A stretch of DNA of 64,000 bases from Podospora pseudocomata (lineage: Eukaryota; Ascomycota; Sordariomycetes; Sordariales; Podosporaceae), in assembly GCF_035222375.1 (NCBI RefSeq), contig NW_026946363.1, positions 6,944,001-7,008,000 on the forward strand, read 5' to 3'. Positions 20,436 through 32,725 of this stretch are shown here, piece after piece. The notes beneath the pieces were generated by a model. The model was given only the letters and a program-made list of their open reading frames with translations, did no database searches and was not told the DNA's origin. Within the stretch, counting starts at the first letter, position 1. The number at the start of each line of letters is the position of its first letter. Position numbers and translations under genes: made by a program.

Positions 20436-21406
20436 TCAAACCCGTCCCTTCAGCAATCCCGCCAACACCTCTCTCAACTCCGTCTCCCCCCTCCGAATCT
20501 CTCCACCCGGCGTCGGCTCCGGATTCAAAAACAAGATCCCCCCCTCCAAGAAGCTCTGGTTCATCTCCGTATACTCCCTCGCAACATGCTCAGAAAACAT
20601 CTGCCGGTAATAATCCAACAGCCCCTCCTGAGGAATGACTCTCATATCCACCTCTTTCCCCAGCAACTCCTCAAAGATCTTCTTCACATCATTCGAGCTG
20701 TAGCCCTGGCCCTGAAGCTCAAAAATGTAAGGATTGCTCTTGGGGGGGGCAGTAGACAACAGCTCTTGAGCGCACGTCTTGCCAATATCCCTCACGGCAA
20801 TGTGCGGGAAGGGGAAATCGGCCGGGGAGATGGTAGAGTAGAAGAAGGGCTTGTCCGAGAGGAGATTGGGGAGTTCGGAGGCCCAGTTTTCCATGAACCA
20901 GCAGCAGCGGACAAAGACCTTTTGGATAGAGGCGGGCAGGGTGGAGATGGTGGTTTCAGCGGCGTGATTTGCTTTTAATTCGCCCTGGTCACATTTTGCG
21001 TTAGCATTCTATGAACGGGAAGGGGAAAGGATAATATTACGGTTCCAGAGGAGTACTGGGCCCCCATTGTGCTCATCAAGACGATCTTCTTGATGGTCGA
21101 GGACTTGAGGATGGCGGTTTTCAAGTTCTCGGTTTGTCGTTTGGCGTGCTCAAAGACATCGGCGTCGGTATACGTGTTAGGGGTTGTGTGGAAAAGCAGG
21201 TCGCTGGGAGGAAGTTCGAGGGAAGGGTCGTCAATGTCGCCTTGGAGGGCTGTAAATTGGGGGTGGGACAGTAAATCTTCCGGGACCTTGGATAAGTCGC
21301 GGTATATGCCGTGTATCTTGACCGAGGGATCAGAAAGAGAGAGCAGAGCCCGAATGGTGGCGAGGGAGGTCTTGCAAGAGGCGGGGATGATGGTAATGGT
21401 CGGCAT
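20436..21406 (-). CDS. NmrA-like / atypical SDR NAD(P)-binding protein
   Basis: Two exons (21406-21041 and 20984-20436; intron 20985-21040, gtaata...gaccag) give 304 residues. The N-terminus MPTITIIPASCKTSLATIRALL forms the beta-alpha start of a Rossmann fold. It lacks the usual GxxGxxG, having PASCKTS instead, as in NmrA-like atypical short-chain dehydrogenases. Further typical blocks are ALQGDIDDPS, KKIVLMSTMGAQYSS and VRCCWFMENWASELPNLL, the latter resembling the NmrA-family segment after the active-site region. Members range from NAD(P)H-dependent reductases to redox-sensing regulators; the substrate cannot be told. Start at the ATG at 21406 (MPTIT) is preferred because the upstream frame is not conserved in character. 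Confidence 0.8.
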
Positions 21407-22207
21407 TTTGATTACCTGAACGTTGTTGTTGGTGCTCGTGTTGGTGAGTGGATGGTAAAAGTGCTGCTGTTGTAGTCCTCGTCGTGGACAGAGCGGATGG
21501 ACCTCTATTAATACTGATCAATGAGATCTTTATAGATGTGTGGTTCATGAATATATTCCACCTTGTCAGCCGTGGCTTTCCCGATTCGTCAACGCCGACG
21601 TCAATGTCGACGTACGCGTACATTGCCAAGATCTCTTCATCTTTGTCGCTGGTGCCTACCAGATCGCAATCTCGCCCAAGAATCGTTGTTATGGACGCCT
21701 CGCCGGCCTGTAGTCGTCACGGAATGCGATGTTGAAGCCAATCGACTTGATAGTGTTTTGTAATCAACATTTATTCAGCAATGTCTAGTAAGCAGACTTG
21801 TGTAAGCAGCGTCACAATTAGCGGATGCCAAGCAACGCCTTCTTTCAGCCCTGAGGCTGCCAGTCCAGACTATGCCGCCCTTGGTATTCCAAGGCCCAGC
21901 TCTGCAACTGGAACCCGTCACCAGAGTCGGTACCACCACGCAAAGCTGGCGTAGGTATCGGTGTCGGAGGCCGCGGGTTCCAGCATGCGTGACCATGCAC
22001 GTCCCGACCGCTTCACTGAATCAATGAGGGTTCAGCCTCTGTTCAGAAAACGGGTGATTTCCCCAGCTCCATCCGTTTTAGCAACCCATGTAGAGTCAAA
22101 AAGACCTCCTTTCCTCTTGTTGAACCCATATACACGGACTGAGTATGTACAGAAACAGTTTGCCCTCGCAGTAATGTTGAATTTCGTCCCATTTCGATTT
22201 CCCGGAA
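21407..22207. other. spacer between FOL1 3' end and NmrA-like gene
   Basis: This 801-bp interval holds the promoter of the leftward NmrA-like gene and the 3' UTR of the folate gene. No supported gene. Confidence 0.45.
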
Positions 22208-23954
22208 TCAATACCGCCAGATAGCATCCGCCATCGCTACCACCTGCGCCATCTCCCTGACATCATGGACCCTCACCACGTCCGCTCCTCCCTGAACAGC
22301 AGCCGCAACTGTCGCGGCCGTGCCCCATATTCTCTCCTTCGGCGTCGGTACGCCTGTCACCCTCCCAATGAAGCTCTTCCTGCTGGACCCGACAAGCCAC
22401 GGCAGACCTTGCAACCCAGGCCAGAACCTGAGCTCATCCAAGTGCCTCAGCACATCGACATTTTGCCAGCCAACCTTGGCGAAGCCTAACCCAGGGTCAA
22501 GCACGATCCTCCACCGTCTAACACCAGCCGTCTCGGCAGCCGCTACCCTCTCCACCAGTTCCTTAGCAATCCCGCCAATGAGCCCTCCTTCAGAATCAGG
22601 GTACTCAGCAAGATTGTTCATCGTCGCCGGTGTCCCCCTCATGTGCATCAGACAGATGGTTGTCCCCAACCTCGCAACAGTAGGCAACATCTCCGGGTCC
22701 ATGCTTCCACCAGAGACATCGTTCACAATATCAGCGCCGGCGGCAACGGCAGCCTCGGCGACAGATGCTCGGTAGGTGTCCACACTAATGAGCACCGGTC
22801 TATCTGAGAAATGAGAGCGGATGAGCTTGATAGCCGGGAGCACTCGGTTGAGCTCTTCCTCTGCTGAAACCTCGGGGCAGTTAGGGGCGGTTGACTGCCC
22901 GCCAACGTCAATCATGGTGGCGCCTGCGTCCAAGAAGGATCGTATGTTGGAGATCAAAGTTTGCTCCTCAAGGGATGTGTTTTGGCCGCCATCAGAAAAG
23001 GAGTCAGGGGTCATGTTGAGGATGCCCATGACGTGTGTTTTCCGGGCTGGATTGAGAGCCATGATGGGGGGGTGGTGTGCTGACAACGGGGTCATAGTGG
23101 TGATAGGAGTAGTAGAAGAAGGCAGGGCATCAAGTAAGTCCCGGGTTAGGGTCCATGGTCGGTCGGGGTCCAGAGGTTTGTCGGGGATAAGTCTAGGGAA
23201 CCGTTGTAAGTCAAGGGTTCGTGCCAAGATAAACGGTCAAAACAGGACTTACTCAGCAAGAGGCTTCAAGACAAACTCCCTTTCCGGGATTCCAATGTGA
23301 GGAATTGTGAGGCGCTCATGGTTGAACTTGATGTTGTCATAGAGAAGGATATCGAGGTCAATGTTACGCGGGCCCTTGTCGATGATCTTTTTGCGACCAA
23401 GAGAGTTCTCGATATCTTGGAGAGCATCCAGAAGGGCAAGTGGCTCAAGAGTTGTCTCAACCTGAGGTTTTCTTTTAGTTGCGGCTCTGATTGGTATAAC
23501 GGGGTTCGGAGACCAGACGTACCTCACAGGCACCATTGACGAATCTATCCTGGTCTAGCACATACATGGGCTCCGTCTCCCACAGGCTGCTTGTGCGCTT
23601 GACCTTGATGCCCCGCGCATCCAGCTCGGCGCAGGCCTTTTCTATCCAGCCAATACGATCCCCCAAGTTGCTTCCCAGGGCGATATATGCCAGCCGCTTC
23701 CGCGCCGGATCTGGGGGAGGCGGGCCGGCCATCTTGGCAGGCAGGTTTACTTCCTTGGGCTTAAAGCTGCGCGGGAGAGTATATTTTTTGAAGCCGAACG
23801 AATCTGTTAAAGACGGTGCTGTCTGGGAAAATTGCCGCTGTTCAATCCTGCTTAGGCGCAGGTTCTGGCAGGAATGGCATACATGTCTGGCACTAGGTAA
23901 ACTTTGTCGGGGTTGTCTCAATGACCCTGCGGCGATACGTGTGAAGCTCTTCAT
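22208..23954 (-). CDS. FOL1: folate synthesis protein: HPPK-dihydropteroate synthase
   Basis: A 541-residue bifunctional enzyme from three exons: 23954-23523, 23461-23253 and 23192-22208. The HPPK part pyrophosphorylates hydroxymethyl-dihydropterin and the DHPS part joins it to p-aminobenzoate. Seen in order: an Arg/Ser-rich presequence (MKSFTRIAAGSLRQPRQS..) suggesting mitochondrial import; HPPK from about residue 70 (YIALGSNLGDRIGWIEKAC, WETEPMYVLDQDRFVNGA, GPRNIDLDILLYD); then DHPS (MGILNMTPDSFSDGG, DVGGQSTAPNCPEVS, DIVNDVSGG, DPGLGFAK). The dihydroneopterin aldolase domain found at the N-terminus of yeast Fol1 is absent, so a separate FolB-like gene is expected. The frame 5' of 23954 begins with a non-ATG codon. 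DHPS is the sulfonamide target. Confidence 0.92.
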
Positions 23955-24802
23955 ATTCTGCCGCAGTGAAGTCACCGACCGAAGTCGAGAAGTGGCTCTG
24001 TGAGTTGCTCCAGACCCGACCTTCGGAGTCTCCACCGAAAGAAATGCGGAAAGGGTTAGGGTTGAAGGCGCGGTTGACCTTATCCGTTTAAGGATTCTCA
24101 GCTGTCATTGGAACAACAGCCAACAGGCGGATGCGGTGGTGTCTCGGGTTCAACTCCGGGTCATGCACTTGATTACCAGCGCGCCGGGCCTGAAGGTTTC
24201 CGACGCCCCGTAGATGGATTCCCAGGAGGCGGCGAACAGAGAAACCAGCAAGAGGGACTCGGGAACATCCGATGTCATCGAAGGCGAGCCAGACATGTGG
24301 GAACCATCACCTGTTGACTGTGACCGTGAAACTCTCCTACGTGCAACCGTCGCCGTTGAAACGTCTGGCCTGGTCGTTGTTGATCAAGGCCTTTCAAGTG
24401 TCAATGCTCGCTATAATAAAATTAACTATGCCCTGCCTTGCCGGGTGACTTGAGAATGACAGTTTCAACGAGGACAAACCGAACCGATGCCTCGGTCTGT
24501 CTTTGACCTCCGCAGTTCGGTCGCGCAGCTGAGTACCCCCAGCGTTCCCATGATCGCCTAATAAAGCTTAGCGTAGGGGCGCGGGCAACCTCGGCACGGC
24601 GGTGATCGTGGCCAAGGCTCAGCGTACCCCGGATTCCAAGATGCGTGTGCCTCCACAGATCCAACTGATTGATAACTGGCCTTCTTCCTCGTGCTTCGTC
24701 TTGTGTCTTTTTTGTTTTTCAGCAGCGAGATTTTTAACCTTTTTCTTTTTCACCAACACTTATTCTACCATTTCCCGTTTTGGAGTATTCACATCAGTCA
24801 TC
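23955..24802. promoter_or_regulatory. divergent promoter between FOL1 and nitronate monooxygenase
   Basis: An 848-bp spacer between two genes transcribed away from each other. T-rich runs near 24707-24755 lie just upstream of the rightward gene. A tRNA-B-box-like string at 24147-24157 was examined and rejected as a tRNA. Confidence 0.45.
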
Positions 24803-26125
24803 ATGGCCTCTCCTCGTAAGTTCACCTCGAACCTGAATCACCCCGCGCGCACCGGCTCTCCCCTTGGCGCATTCGAACGATCAACTGGGCGCTAACGTGA
24901 GGTTTTCACTTTGTAGAGCAGATTCGCACCGACATCACCGATCTCTTCGGGATCAAGCACCCCATCCTCCTCGCCGGCATGAACGTCGCCGCTGGCCCCA
25001 AGCTGGCGGCGGCTGTCACCAATGCCGGCGGTATGGGTGTCCTCGGTGGTATCAGCTACACCCCCGAGATGCTCAGGGAGCAGATCGATGAGATCAAGAA
25101 GCACCTTAACGACAAGAAGGCTCCCTTCGGTGTCGATCTCCTTCTTCCCCAGGTTGGCGGCAACGCCCGCAAGACCAAGTAAGACCATTCCCCAGACGCC
25201 GACAGACCATTCATTCCTCTTCTCTCTTGCTGACCCTTTGCGCTTTTCCAGCTACGATTACACCAAGGGCAAGCTTGACGAGTTGATTGACATCATCATC
25301 GAGTCCGGCGCCAAGCTCTTCGTTTCCGCCGTCGGCGTCCCCCCCAAGCACGTCGTCGAGAAGCTCCACAAGAACGGCATCCTCTACATGAACATGATCG
25401 GCCACCCCAAGCACGTCAAGAAGTGCCTCGACCTCGGTGTCGATATCATCTGCGCTCAGGGTGGCGAGGGTGGCGGCCACACCGGTGACACCCCCACCAC
25501 CGTCCTCATCCCCACCGTTGCTCAGCTCGTCAAGGGCCACAAGTCCCCATTGACTGGCAAGCCCGTCCAGGTTGTTGCCGCCGGTGGTATCTGGAACGGT
25601 CAGCTCCTCGCCTCTGCGCTTATGATGGGCGCCAGCGGTGTCTGGGTTGGTACCCGTTTCGTCCTCTCCAAGGAGGCTGGTGCCCCCAAGGCCCACAAGG
25701 AGGCCGTCCGCACCTCGGGCTTCGATGACAACATCCGCACCACCATCTTCACCGGTCGCCCCATGCGTGTCCGTGCCAACCCCTACATTGTTAACTGGGA
25801 GGAGGACCGTGTTTCCGAGTTGAAGCAGTGCCTCGCCAAGGGCAAGATCCCCCACGAGGTCGACCTCGATAAGCTCATGGCTGGTGAGGTCCCATCGATT
25901 GCCGACCTCAAGAAGATCGGCCTCGTTGCTGCCTCTACCCCCGACAACGCCGAGGTTGATGTTGATGACCTCCTTGACTCCCTCATGCCCCACCTTATGG
26001 GCAAGTGCGCCGCCGTTGTCAACGAGGAGAAGTCAGCCAAGGAGATCGTTGACGAGTTTGTCAACGATGCCGTTGCCGTCATCAAGAGGGGCAACGCCCA
26101 GCTCGTCAGCTTGCCCAAGCTATAG
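24803..26125 (+). CDS. nitronate monooxygenase (2-nitropropane dioxygenase type)
   Basis: Three exons: 24803-24815, 24917-25178 and 25252-26125; the 13-base first exon encodes MASP and the next codon is split. The enzyme is an FMN-dependent TIM barrel that oxidises alkyl nitronates, useful against toxic nitro compounds such as propionate-3-nitronate. Visible blocks are FGIKHPILLAGMNVAAGP (N-terminal strand), NAGGMGVLGG, the central CAQGGEGGGHTGD with the family's catalytic His, VVAAGGIWNGQLLASALMMG and GASGVWVGTRF (phosphate-binding region). The protein is about 382 residues, normal for fungal members such as Neurospora ncd-2. Third-base C bias is strong, suggesting good expression; this bias also produces long antisense open frames that are not genes. 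Confidence 0.92.
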
Positions 26126-27292
26126 AGTGTGGGAGGATATGATGGATTGGCTTTCTTGACTGTACTATAGCGTCGTTTCTGCACATATAATGACATTTCA
26201 CGATTTGAATACTCCATGTCTATGTTCACTCAAATGTTTTGGCCTGATTTTTTACGTTCGAAAGTCGATTGCAAACTGTTCGCAGAATTCCTTACAGGCT
26301 CGGCTTGGAGCTCCACCCACTTCGGACCCCTGCCGAGACCGATCGGTCGGGGGAATGTGGGGCCGGCCGCGATTCTGGGTCGGTGTCCGGCCCACGACCC
26401 AACAGCAAAACTCGGCAAAGACAAATGGCGGTTTTGAGAAGTTGGTGGGAAACAGGCGGCCATGCACCTCACGAAGCGGCAGTTGGAGAGCTATGCACTT
26501 CTCACAAGCACCACGATTTTCTCATTGGTCAGGCTGTCGTTGACCCAACTTTGGAGGGCACAGGAGGGCACAGCTTTGACCCCGGGTTTACCCACATATG
26601 TTTCTTTGTCGATTCTCTCAAACTTACAAAAGTCTCTCTAGCCATGGTAAAGACCCGACCACCTTCTAACCCCAACCTCAGGCCACCTGATGGGGTCTTA
26701 TGCCGGCGTCACACAAGGTGTCTATGGCTGGGGATGGACATTAGATGATCCCTTTCTTTTGGCTGGCACCCGTCCCCCCCAAGTCCTGTTGTATCCTTTG
26801 TTTACAATTCTTGCAGATCATCACCGTCATCGTCTCAAACCAAGAGCCTCATATGACCATCATGGCCGGCCTCTCAGCCACGACCGCAGCCCGCAGCCCG
26901 CATCTGTTTTGTTCCTGCACGTTCCCTGGACCAGAGTGTACCCGCCTTTGGAACTGAGAATAGCCAGCTATAGACTACCACTTTGCTTGAACCTGGCGGG
27001 CCAGGTGATGCTGACGCTGTATATTAGCTGATCTCATCCTACAGGTTTCAAGTCTCTCCGTCTCTCTATCTCTGTCTCTCTCCTTTTTTTTTTCTTTTTT
27101 TCACTTCACTATCCGTTGTTGAAGACGTCAACAACTTCCTTTCCTTTCTACCTTTTCGCGTTTCTTCACAGCCCTAGAGGCTTTACTTTTCATTCCTTTG
27201 CACTTCCGTGCCAGTCGTTCCTTGACTTTGCCTTTCAAAAAGATCAGGGGCAGGTTCCCGATTTACTTACGTTCCTTTTCAGCTCAGACAAA
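26126..27292. other. gene-free spacer with pyrimidine-rich promoter at its end
   Basis: About 1.2 kb with no supported gene between the nitronate monooxygenase and the SUR7-type gene. The right end is a CT-rich promoter or 5' UTR tract. Confidence 0.5.
27051..27108 (+). promoter_or_regulatory. CT-rich tract upstream of the SUR7-type gene
   Basis: A nearly continuous pyrimidine tract of alternating TCTC and T runs ends about 185 bp before the start codon. Such tracts are common in core promoters of filamentous ascomycetes. Role is inferred. Confidence 0.5.
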
Positions 27293-28693
27293 ATGAGAGG
27301 CTTCGGTGCAGGTGGTGATGGTGGGATGGTGGGCATGGTTCTCAAGGTTGCGCCTGTCGTGTGCTCCTTTTTCGCTTTTGTTTTTTTGGCCGTTGCCTTG
27401 TCGGCAGGAAGCTCACCGAATTATATTGAAGGGTTGAGTGTGATTAACGTATGTCAAACTGTACCCCTATCTCTTCCTTCCCCTGAATAAGGTTACTGAC
27501 CAAACACCCCCAAGTTCAACATGTCTACCTTTGGCAAAAACCTCATCAAGGCCCCCAACGTCCAAGAAGCCGCCCAAGGCGGCTGCGACAAAGCCGACAA
27601 CGCCGTCACGGATGCGGGCAACGCTCTCGGCAACGTAGCCGGTGGTCTCGCCGGTGCTTTCGGCGGCAAGAAGGCCGAAGAAGACGCCAAAAAGGCCCTC
27701 AACGGCGCCTCGGACAAAGTCGGCGACGGCGTCGGCGCAGCCTGCGAAAAGGGTGCTGAAATCGCCGACAAGGCCGTCCGGCTCGGCCAGGACCTCGTCG
27801 ACAAGGCCCTCGGCAGCGTCGCCAAAGCCATCGGCCTCAAGGAGTACTACTCCATCCACATCGGCGCCATGTGCGAAGGCATGTACGCGCCCCTCTTCTC
27901 CGACCCGGCCGCGGAGCCGAACGTGGAAAAGTGCACCAAAAAGTTCGTCGTCGAGCAGACCGACCTCTCCAAATCCCTCGACGCCTCCCTCAACGTCGGC
28001 CCCTTCAAGTTCAAGCTCAGCGACGTCGGCCTGATCGACACCATCCAGGACGCCCTGGACCTCATCCCCCGCGCCCTCGCGGCGATGGGCTTCTTCTTCC
28101 TCACCTCCGTCGTCTTCCTCGCCCTGGCGTTCCTAGGCTCGACCGCCGCCCTCGCCTCCGCCTTCGTCCCCGCCCTCGCCGCCCGCGAGACAGTCCTCAT
28201 CCTGCCGACCCTCGTCTGCCTCGGAATCGGCTGGTTCCTCGCCGGGATCGGCACCCTCGGTCTCACCGCCGCCGCCGAAAAGATCAAAAACGCCGTCAAC
28301 AAAGACGGCGCCAAGTTCGGCCTCTCGGCCGCGACCTCTCCAGGCCTCTACTTCCTCATCTGGGCCGCCGCCGTCCTCTCCACCCTCGGGTTCGCCACGC
28401 TCGCCTACGCCTGGTACAAGTCCCGCCACGTCAGCGGCGACCGCTCAGAGACAGACTCCGACCTCGACGAGCAAAAGCACGTTGCCAGAGGCCAGTACCC
28501 CATCATGCAGGGGAACTACCCGCCTTCTGAGCGGGGGAGCTACTACGGCGCCCAGGACGGACAGGACCAGATGCAACAGGTGGATTTTGGCGGGCAGCCC
28601 CAGGGGCAGATGCGCCAGCAGGATGACACGTATCTCGGTCAGCCGGTGAACGACGGGAGGCCGAGCAAAGAGTATTACCAGCAGCAGCAGTAG
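27293..28693 (+). CDS. SUR7/PalI-family four-span plasma membrane protein
   Basis: Two exons (27293-27448 and 27515-28693; intron gtatgt...ccaag) give 444 residues. The topology is that of SUR7-family eisosome-associated proteins: one N-terminal membrane span (VVCSFFAFVFLAVALSAG), a large extracellular loop, then three clustered spans (MGFFFLTSVVFLALAFLG, VLILPTLVCLGIGWFLAG, GLYFLIWAAAVLSTLGF) and a hydrophilic Q/G-rich tail. The loop contains an amphipathic Ala/Asp/Lys helix region and a pair of cysteines (AMCEGMYAPLF, EKCTKKF). Members act in cortical organisation and wall integrity. The N-terminal splice is required for the first span. Exon 2 is strongly C-biased at third positions, unlike exon 1. 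Confidence 0.82.
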
Positions 28694-29418
28694 AGCCCCT
28701 CAGAAAGACGGCTGGAGCTGTCTGAGCTCGTCCTTTCGTTATCTATCAACCGTCATTCGCCACTATGCATCGTCACCGGAGTTGGGGGAATTTAGGGGGT
28801 TTTAAGCATCTAATTTGCACTTTGGCTTGAAGCTGTACAACAACAGGCGTTTAGGGGAGCATTTCAGAGATCATCTTCCGTCATCACAGTCGTTATTGTC
28901 TACGCACACCTGCCAGTCATTCACTCACCATATAATAGAAATGTAATACCAGTAGAAAATACAGAATGTCGTTATTTGCGCGCATTAAGCTCGCTGATAC
29001 CGGGTGGGTGTGCAACGGATATCATAAAAACGTACTTGTATTACAACCAACACCCGGTCACCCCCCATGTCATTTTTGCCAGGAAACCCTAGGATCATAA
29101 CTACTCATAACAACAAAACAGGGGAACGCATTCGTGGATTCAACGTCCCTCCTCATCCCAATAGTCCCCAAAAGAAAACACAACCCGGGAATAACAACAA
29201 TAGCATATCGAAACTACTGAGAAAAAAGCAGTCTCGCACCATCCCATGATCCCATTAAAAGAAAAAGTGGCAGTCTTTGTACCGTCCAGCCATTCCATGC
29301 CCCGTCCCGCGCCATAAAAGTTTGCCACAGGTTTGATCGGATTTCTGTTTTTTTGTCACTCATCTGGCTCAACAAGGCAGAGCAAGCGCGAATGATTGTC
29401 GAAGGAAGCCTTGCTCAC
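28694..29418. other. 3' region between convergent SUR7-type and reticulon genes
   Basis: A 725-bp interval that should contain both 3' UTRs. No supported gene. Confidence 0.45.
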
Positions 29419-30742
29419 TTAAGCAGCGATCAAAGGCTCCTCCTCACCGGCCTTGGTAGGGGGAGCAATAGGCTCCGACTTGATGTCCTCCTTGGGAGCG
29501 ACGGGGAAGTCAGTCGGCTTGAGCTCGGATTTGTGGCCATTCTCTTGACCAACAGCACCCTTGATCAAGGACTGAGCCTTGGCGGTGTAGTCGCCCATGT
29601 ACTGCTTGGTAACCTGGGTGGCTTGCTCGGTGTTCTTCTGGACCAAGGAGCGGATCTGCTCGGTCTGATCATTGATAATCTCACCAGCGTGCTGGATCTG
29701 GCTGTCGATAAGCTCCTGGTTGGTGGTGTAAATGAGAGGGGCGAAGAAGATGACGGAGGTGGCGATGAGAGCAAGACCCCAGTACGGGACAACCTTGACC
29801 AAGTAGTACGAGATGAAGGCGCCGAGGGCAACCTAGCGGGACGAGTTAGCAAACAACTCCGAGTCTACAGCCCCGAGAGCCGAAAATATAAGCTCAATCG
29901 ACAAGGGGAACTTACAGCAGCGGAAGCCCAGATGTTCTCAGCGAAAAGAATGCGTTGGGACTCGATCACACCAAAGTTGATAAGTTCGTTGACGTCGCCA
30001 ATAACGGCATCAAGTGTCTCTCGGGGAACAGTGTAGTACTTGCGAGGGCGGAGCTGGGTAGCAAAGCCATTGTTCAAAATGGCTTTTCCGGCGATCTCGG
30101 CGGCAATGGTAACACCGAGGGCCATCCATGTGAGCTTGAGACCCCATCGGAGAACATCCAGGTATCTAACCGAGAAGATGAACGAGACGATTGTGAGGTA
30201 GGCAATTCCAGAGGCGCCTAAGAGCCTTCATCAGTACAGCTTTATATCGTTGGTGGATCCCACTTGAACGTACGAGGATTCTTCCATGACAACAGCTCCG
30301 AGAAGAAGGAGTGGTAATGAGTCAAGGGCTGGCCAGTAGCCGCGGTGTACGAAGGAGCGCGGCGAGAGTTGGCCAAGTTGGAAAGCTCATCCGTGGTTCT
30401 CGCGCCCTCGGCCTTGATGTTCTGAGCTACAGGGCCTGCAAGAAAAGTCGACGTCAGCATTTGCATGTGAGGATTAGGTGATGTGCAGCTTATCATACCG
30501 CTGGTAACATTGTTGTAGGTGGCAGCAAGGTCTGCAGCAGTTATCGTCAGTTAAGGTCACAGGCGGAGAGTGTATCGGCTGTCGTGGAGCTGTGAAACAC
30601 CGGAGCTCGTGTTAGCTGGGTATCTTTGGGCGGACTGATTAAGGCAACAGAAGAAAAGGAAGAGCTTAGTACGAACCTTACTGTTCTTGAGGGCATCCAC
30701 ACTGGCATTCCCGTTCGCATGTCCGTTCGAAATGTCGGCCAT
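29419..30742 (-). CDS. RTN1: reticulon-like ER membrane-shaping protein
   Basis: Five exons: 30742-30682, 30531-30499, 30435-30274, 30217-29916 and 29832-29419, with all phases consistent, giving 303 residues. Reticulons insert two hydrophobic hairpins in the ER membrane and stabilise tubule curvature. The reticulon domain starts near HYHSFFSELLSWKNPRASG (about residue 55). It shows two long hydrophobic stretches (SGIAYLTIVSFIFSVRYLDV with the following MALGVTIAAEI; VALGAFISYYLVKVV with GLALIATSVIFFAPLIY) separated by a hydrophilic loop of about 60-65 residues. The C-terminal quarter is a predicted amphipathic helix (IQHAGEIINDQTEQIRSLVQ) and a Pro/Glu-rich tail. One exon is just 33 bases. 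The start MADISNGHAN at 30742 is well supported. Confidence 0.88.
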
Positions 30743-32725
30743 TTTTGATGGATATGATGTCGTTAGGCGGGGATTATTGGTAGTTTGGCAGCTGTCAAGA
30801 GACAAATTCTGGGAGTCGGGAACTGTTGGAGGGGAGCTTTCGACTGGCAGGCGGCGGAGAAAACCCACAAGTGGTCGTGTGCGCTGAGGAAGTCGGTAGG
30901 AGGTGTAGAGTACAACAAAGCTGTTGGTGAGTGGTGAATTTCTTTGTGGCAGAATGATGTCTTTTGGATTGGGGGTTCCAGGAGACGATTTGAGGATGGC
31001 CAGATGAATTTAGAGGAAGAGGGAAAGCCAAGGTGGAGGAATGACGCGAGTGGGAGGAGCTTGAGACACCAGGGCTTGCTTCCAAGTTGCTGCCTCTTCG
31101 CACACGGTGCACCGACTGATCCGTCCCGATGCTCTCTGATAGCAGACACACTAGAGCTTGGATATGATAGCATAGAGGGGCACTGCAGGCAGTTTTGGCA
31201 CAGCTCTGCCCCACCAATTCTTTTTCCCTTCAGTCGGCGGCACGCAAGCACCACCTCAAGATGATGAGATCATTGCCAGCAGCCTCCCTCCAAAAACAGG
31301 ATAGCCTGCCAGCCTATCAACGAGCTTCCCGATCTCCCACATTCGTTCAATTTTGCACTGTCGGTATCTTTTCTTCAGCTACCTGCGGTCACACACAGAT
31401 AATGGTCTTCCCTCCTGTCTTTGTTCTTTCTTCCTGTATTCCATCTTCCTCACCACTGCGATAAGCCCCTTGCCTAAGAACAATTTTGCATCCAACTCTA
31501 GCGTAGCACCCTGACGTGCCTTGGCTCTTTCTCTTATCCCTTGTCCCCTGTCCCTCTCTTCGGTACGTGTCTCTTGGCCTGCTTGTGCCCTTCACGTTCT
31601 AGCCCATAATGGATTTCACATGCTATTTTTTCCCACTTTGACGCGCCGTTTCGCCCCGGCAGCATCCTTGACTGCCCCTCAAAAATCCACTCTCTTCTTC
31701 TTGCTTCTTCCAGAACGTCCACACACCCCCAGCTCCGATAACCGATGACGTGAGTGAGAGCACACAAGCACACGACACCACTGACAACACCACACCAACT
31801 CAAACGACCCAAAAAATAAAAGAGGGATTTCCAGTGCAGCCAAGCGTCTCAGCCGGTTGCCTCCATCAACATCAAAACCTGCAACGTAACCTCGCTTTTC
31901 TTAAACCTGCTCGCGTCAACGGGATCTTCAGCAAGAGAGAAGGGACTTGACGCAGGTGAATCAAGTTAGCTTTTCTTGTCTACTGCAGGGACGCTTGTGC
32001 ATAACCCACTTTGGATGCACAGATCCACCTGTGAATAGCCTCACCACCTCCTGATATGGTCAAAGTCAACATTTGAGTATAAAGCAGTTCACACCGGAAG
32101 GCTTTCTTGAGAAACAAGTGGCCTGTGCATCTTCATCAGCAATTTTATGCTAGTGGTGCAGCATAGCCATCTACTTTCACGGGAAACAAAGCCCTCAGTT
32201 CCTCTTCTAATGCTTTCTGATTTAAGCAGTAGTGGGTACGCTATACACTATACTCAGGATCATATACCTGTCATTCCCATCTTTACTCCCTTGATACCCC
32301 ACCCTGCATTCACCCACTTCCCCTCTGTTTGTGCAAACTCAATATACCACAACAGCAACCCACAACCCATAAACTACTGGTATCTCATATTGTTTCAATA
32401 AACACAACCTTCTCCGCCTCGCCTGTGGACAGCTATGGTTCTTAACCGCATATATGGCATATGCCCCTCCTGAAATCCACCGAAGCAGTAACACGAAACC
32501 ATCAAATTATATGTGCCCAAAAGAGAAAACTTGCGCCCAAGCGCCTCCGAATGAGGTGTAATAGAAGGAAAACCAAAAACACAACATAACCGCCTCCCCA
32601 TGCCTTCTAGGTCATGGAGACTTGCTCATTAGAATAAAGCCCAGCAATAGAAAATCATCAGCCATGAAACACCACCACTCTCAAAACAGCAAGCCAGCCA
32701 ATGTATCACATTCATCTTGGTCAGC
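30743..32725. other. gene-free 2-kb stretch
   Basis: Upstream of the leftward reticulon gene and downstream of the leftward TBC gene. Short open frames exist on both strands but none has a recognisable motif, good start or splice pattern. A short gene with tiny exons cannot be excluded, for example around 31744 where ATGAC is followed by a canonical donor. Confidence 0.45.

Noticed and set aside
24100-24190. tRNA-like B-box string (GGTTCAACTCC at 24147-24157)
   Set aside because: The T-arm stem does not pair properly and no A box or acceptor stem could be assembled around it.
25211-25993. 260-residue Gly/Asp/Leu-rich open frame antisense to the nitronate monooxygenase
   Set aside because: A mirror frame caused by codon bias; the + strand gene is certain.
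31744-31800. Possible tiny first exon (ATGAC followed by gtgagt)
   Set aside because: No in-phase second exon with a recognisable protein was found downstream.
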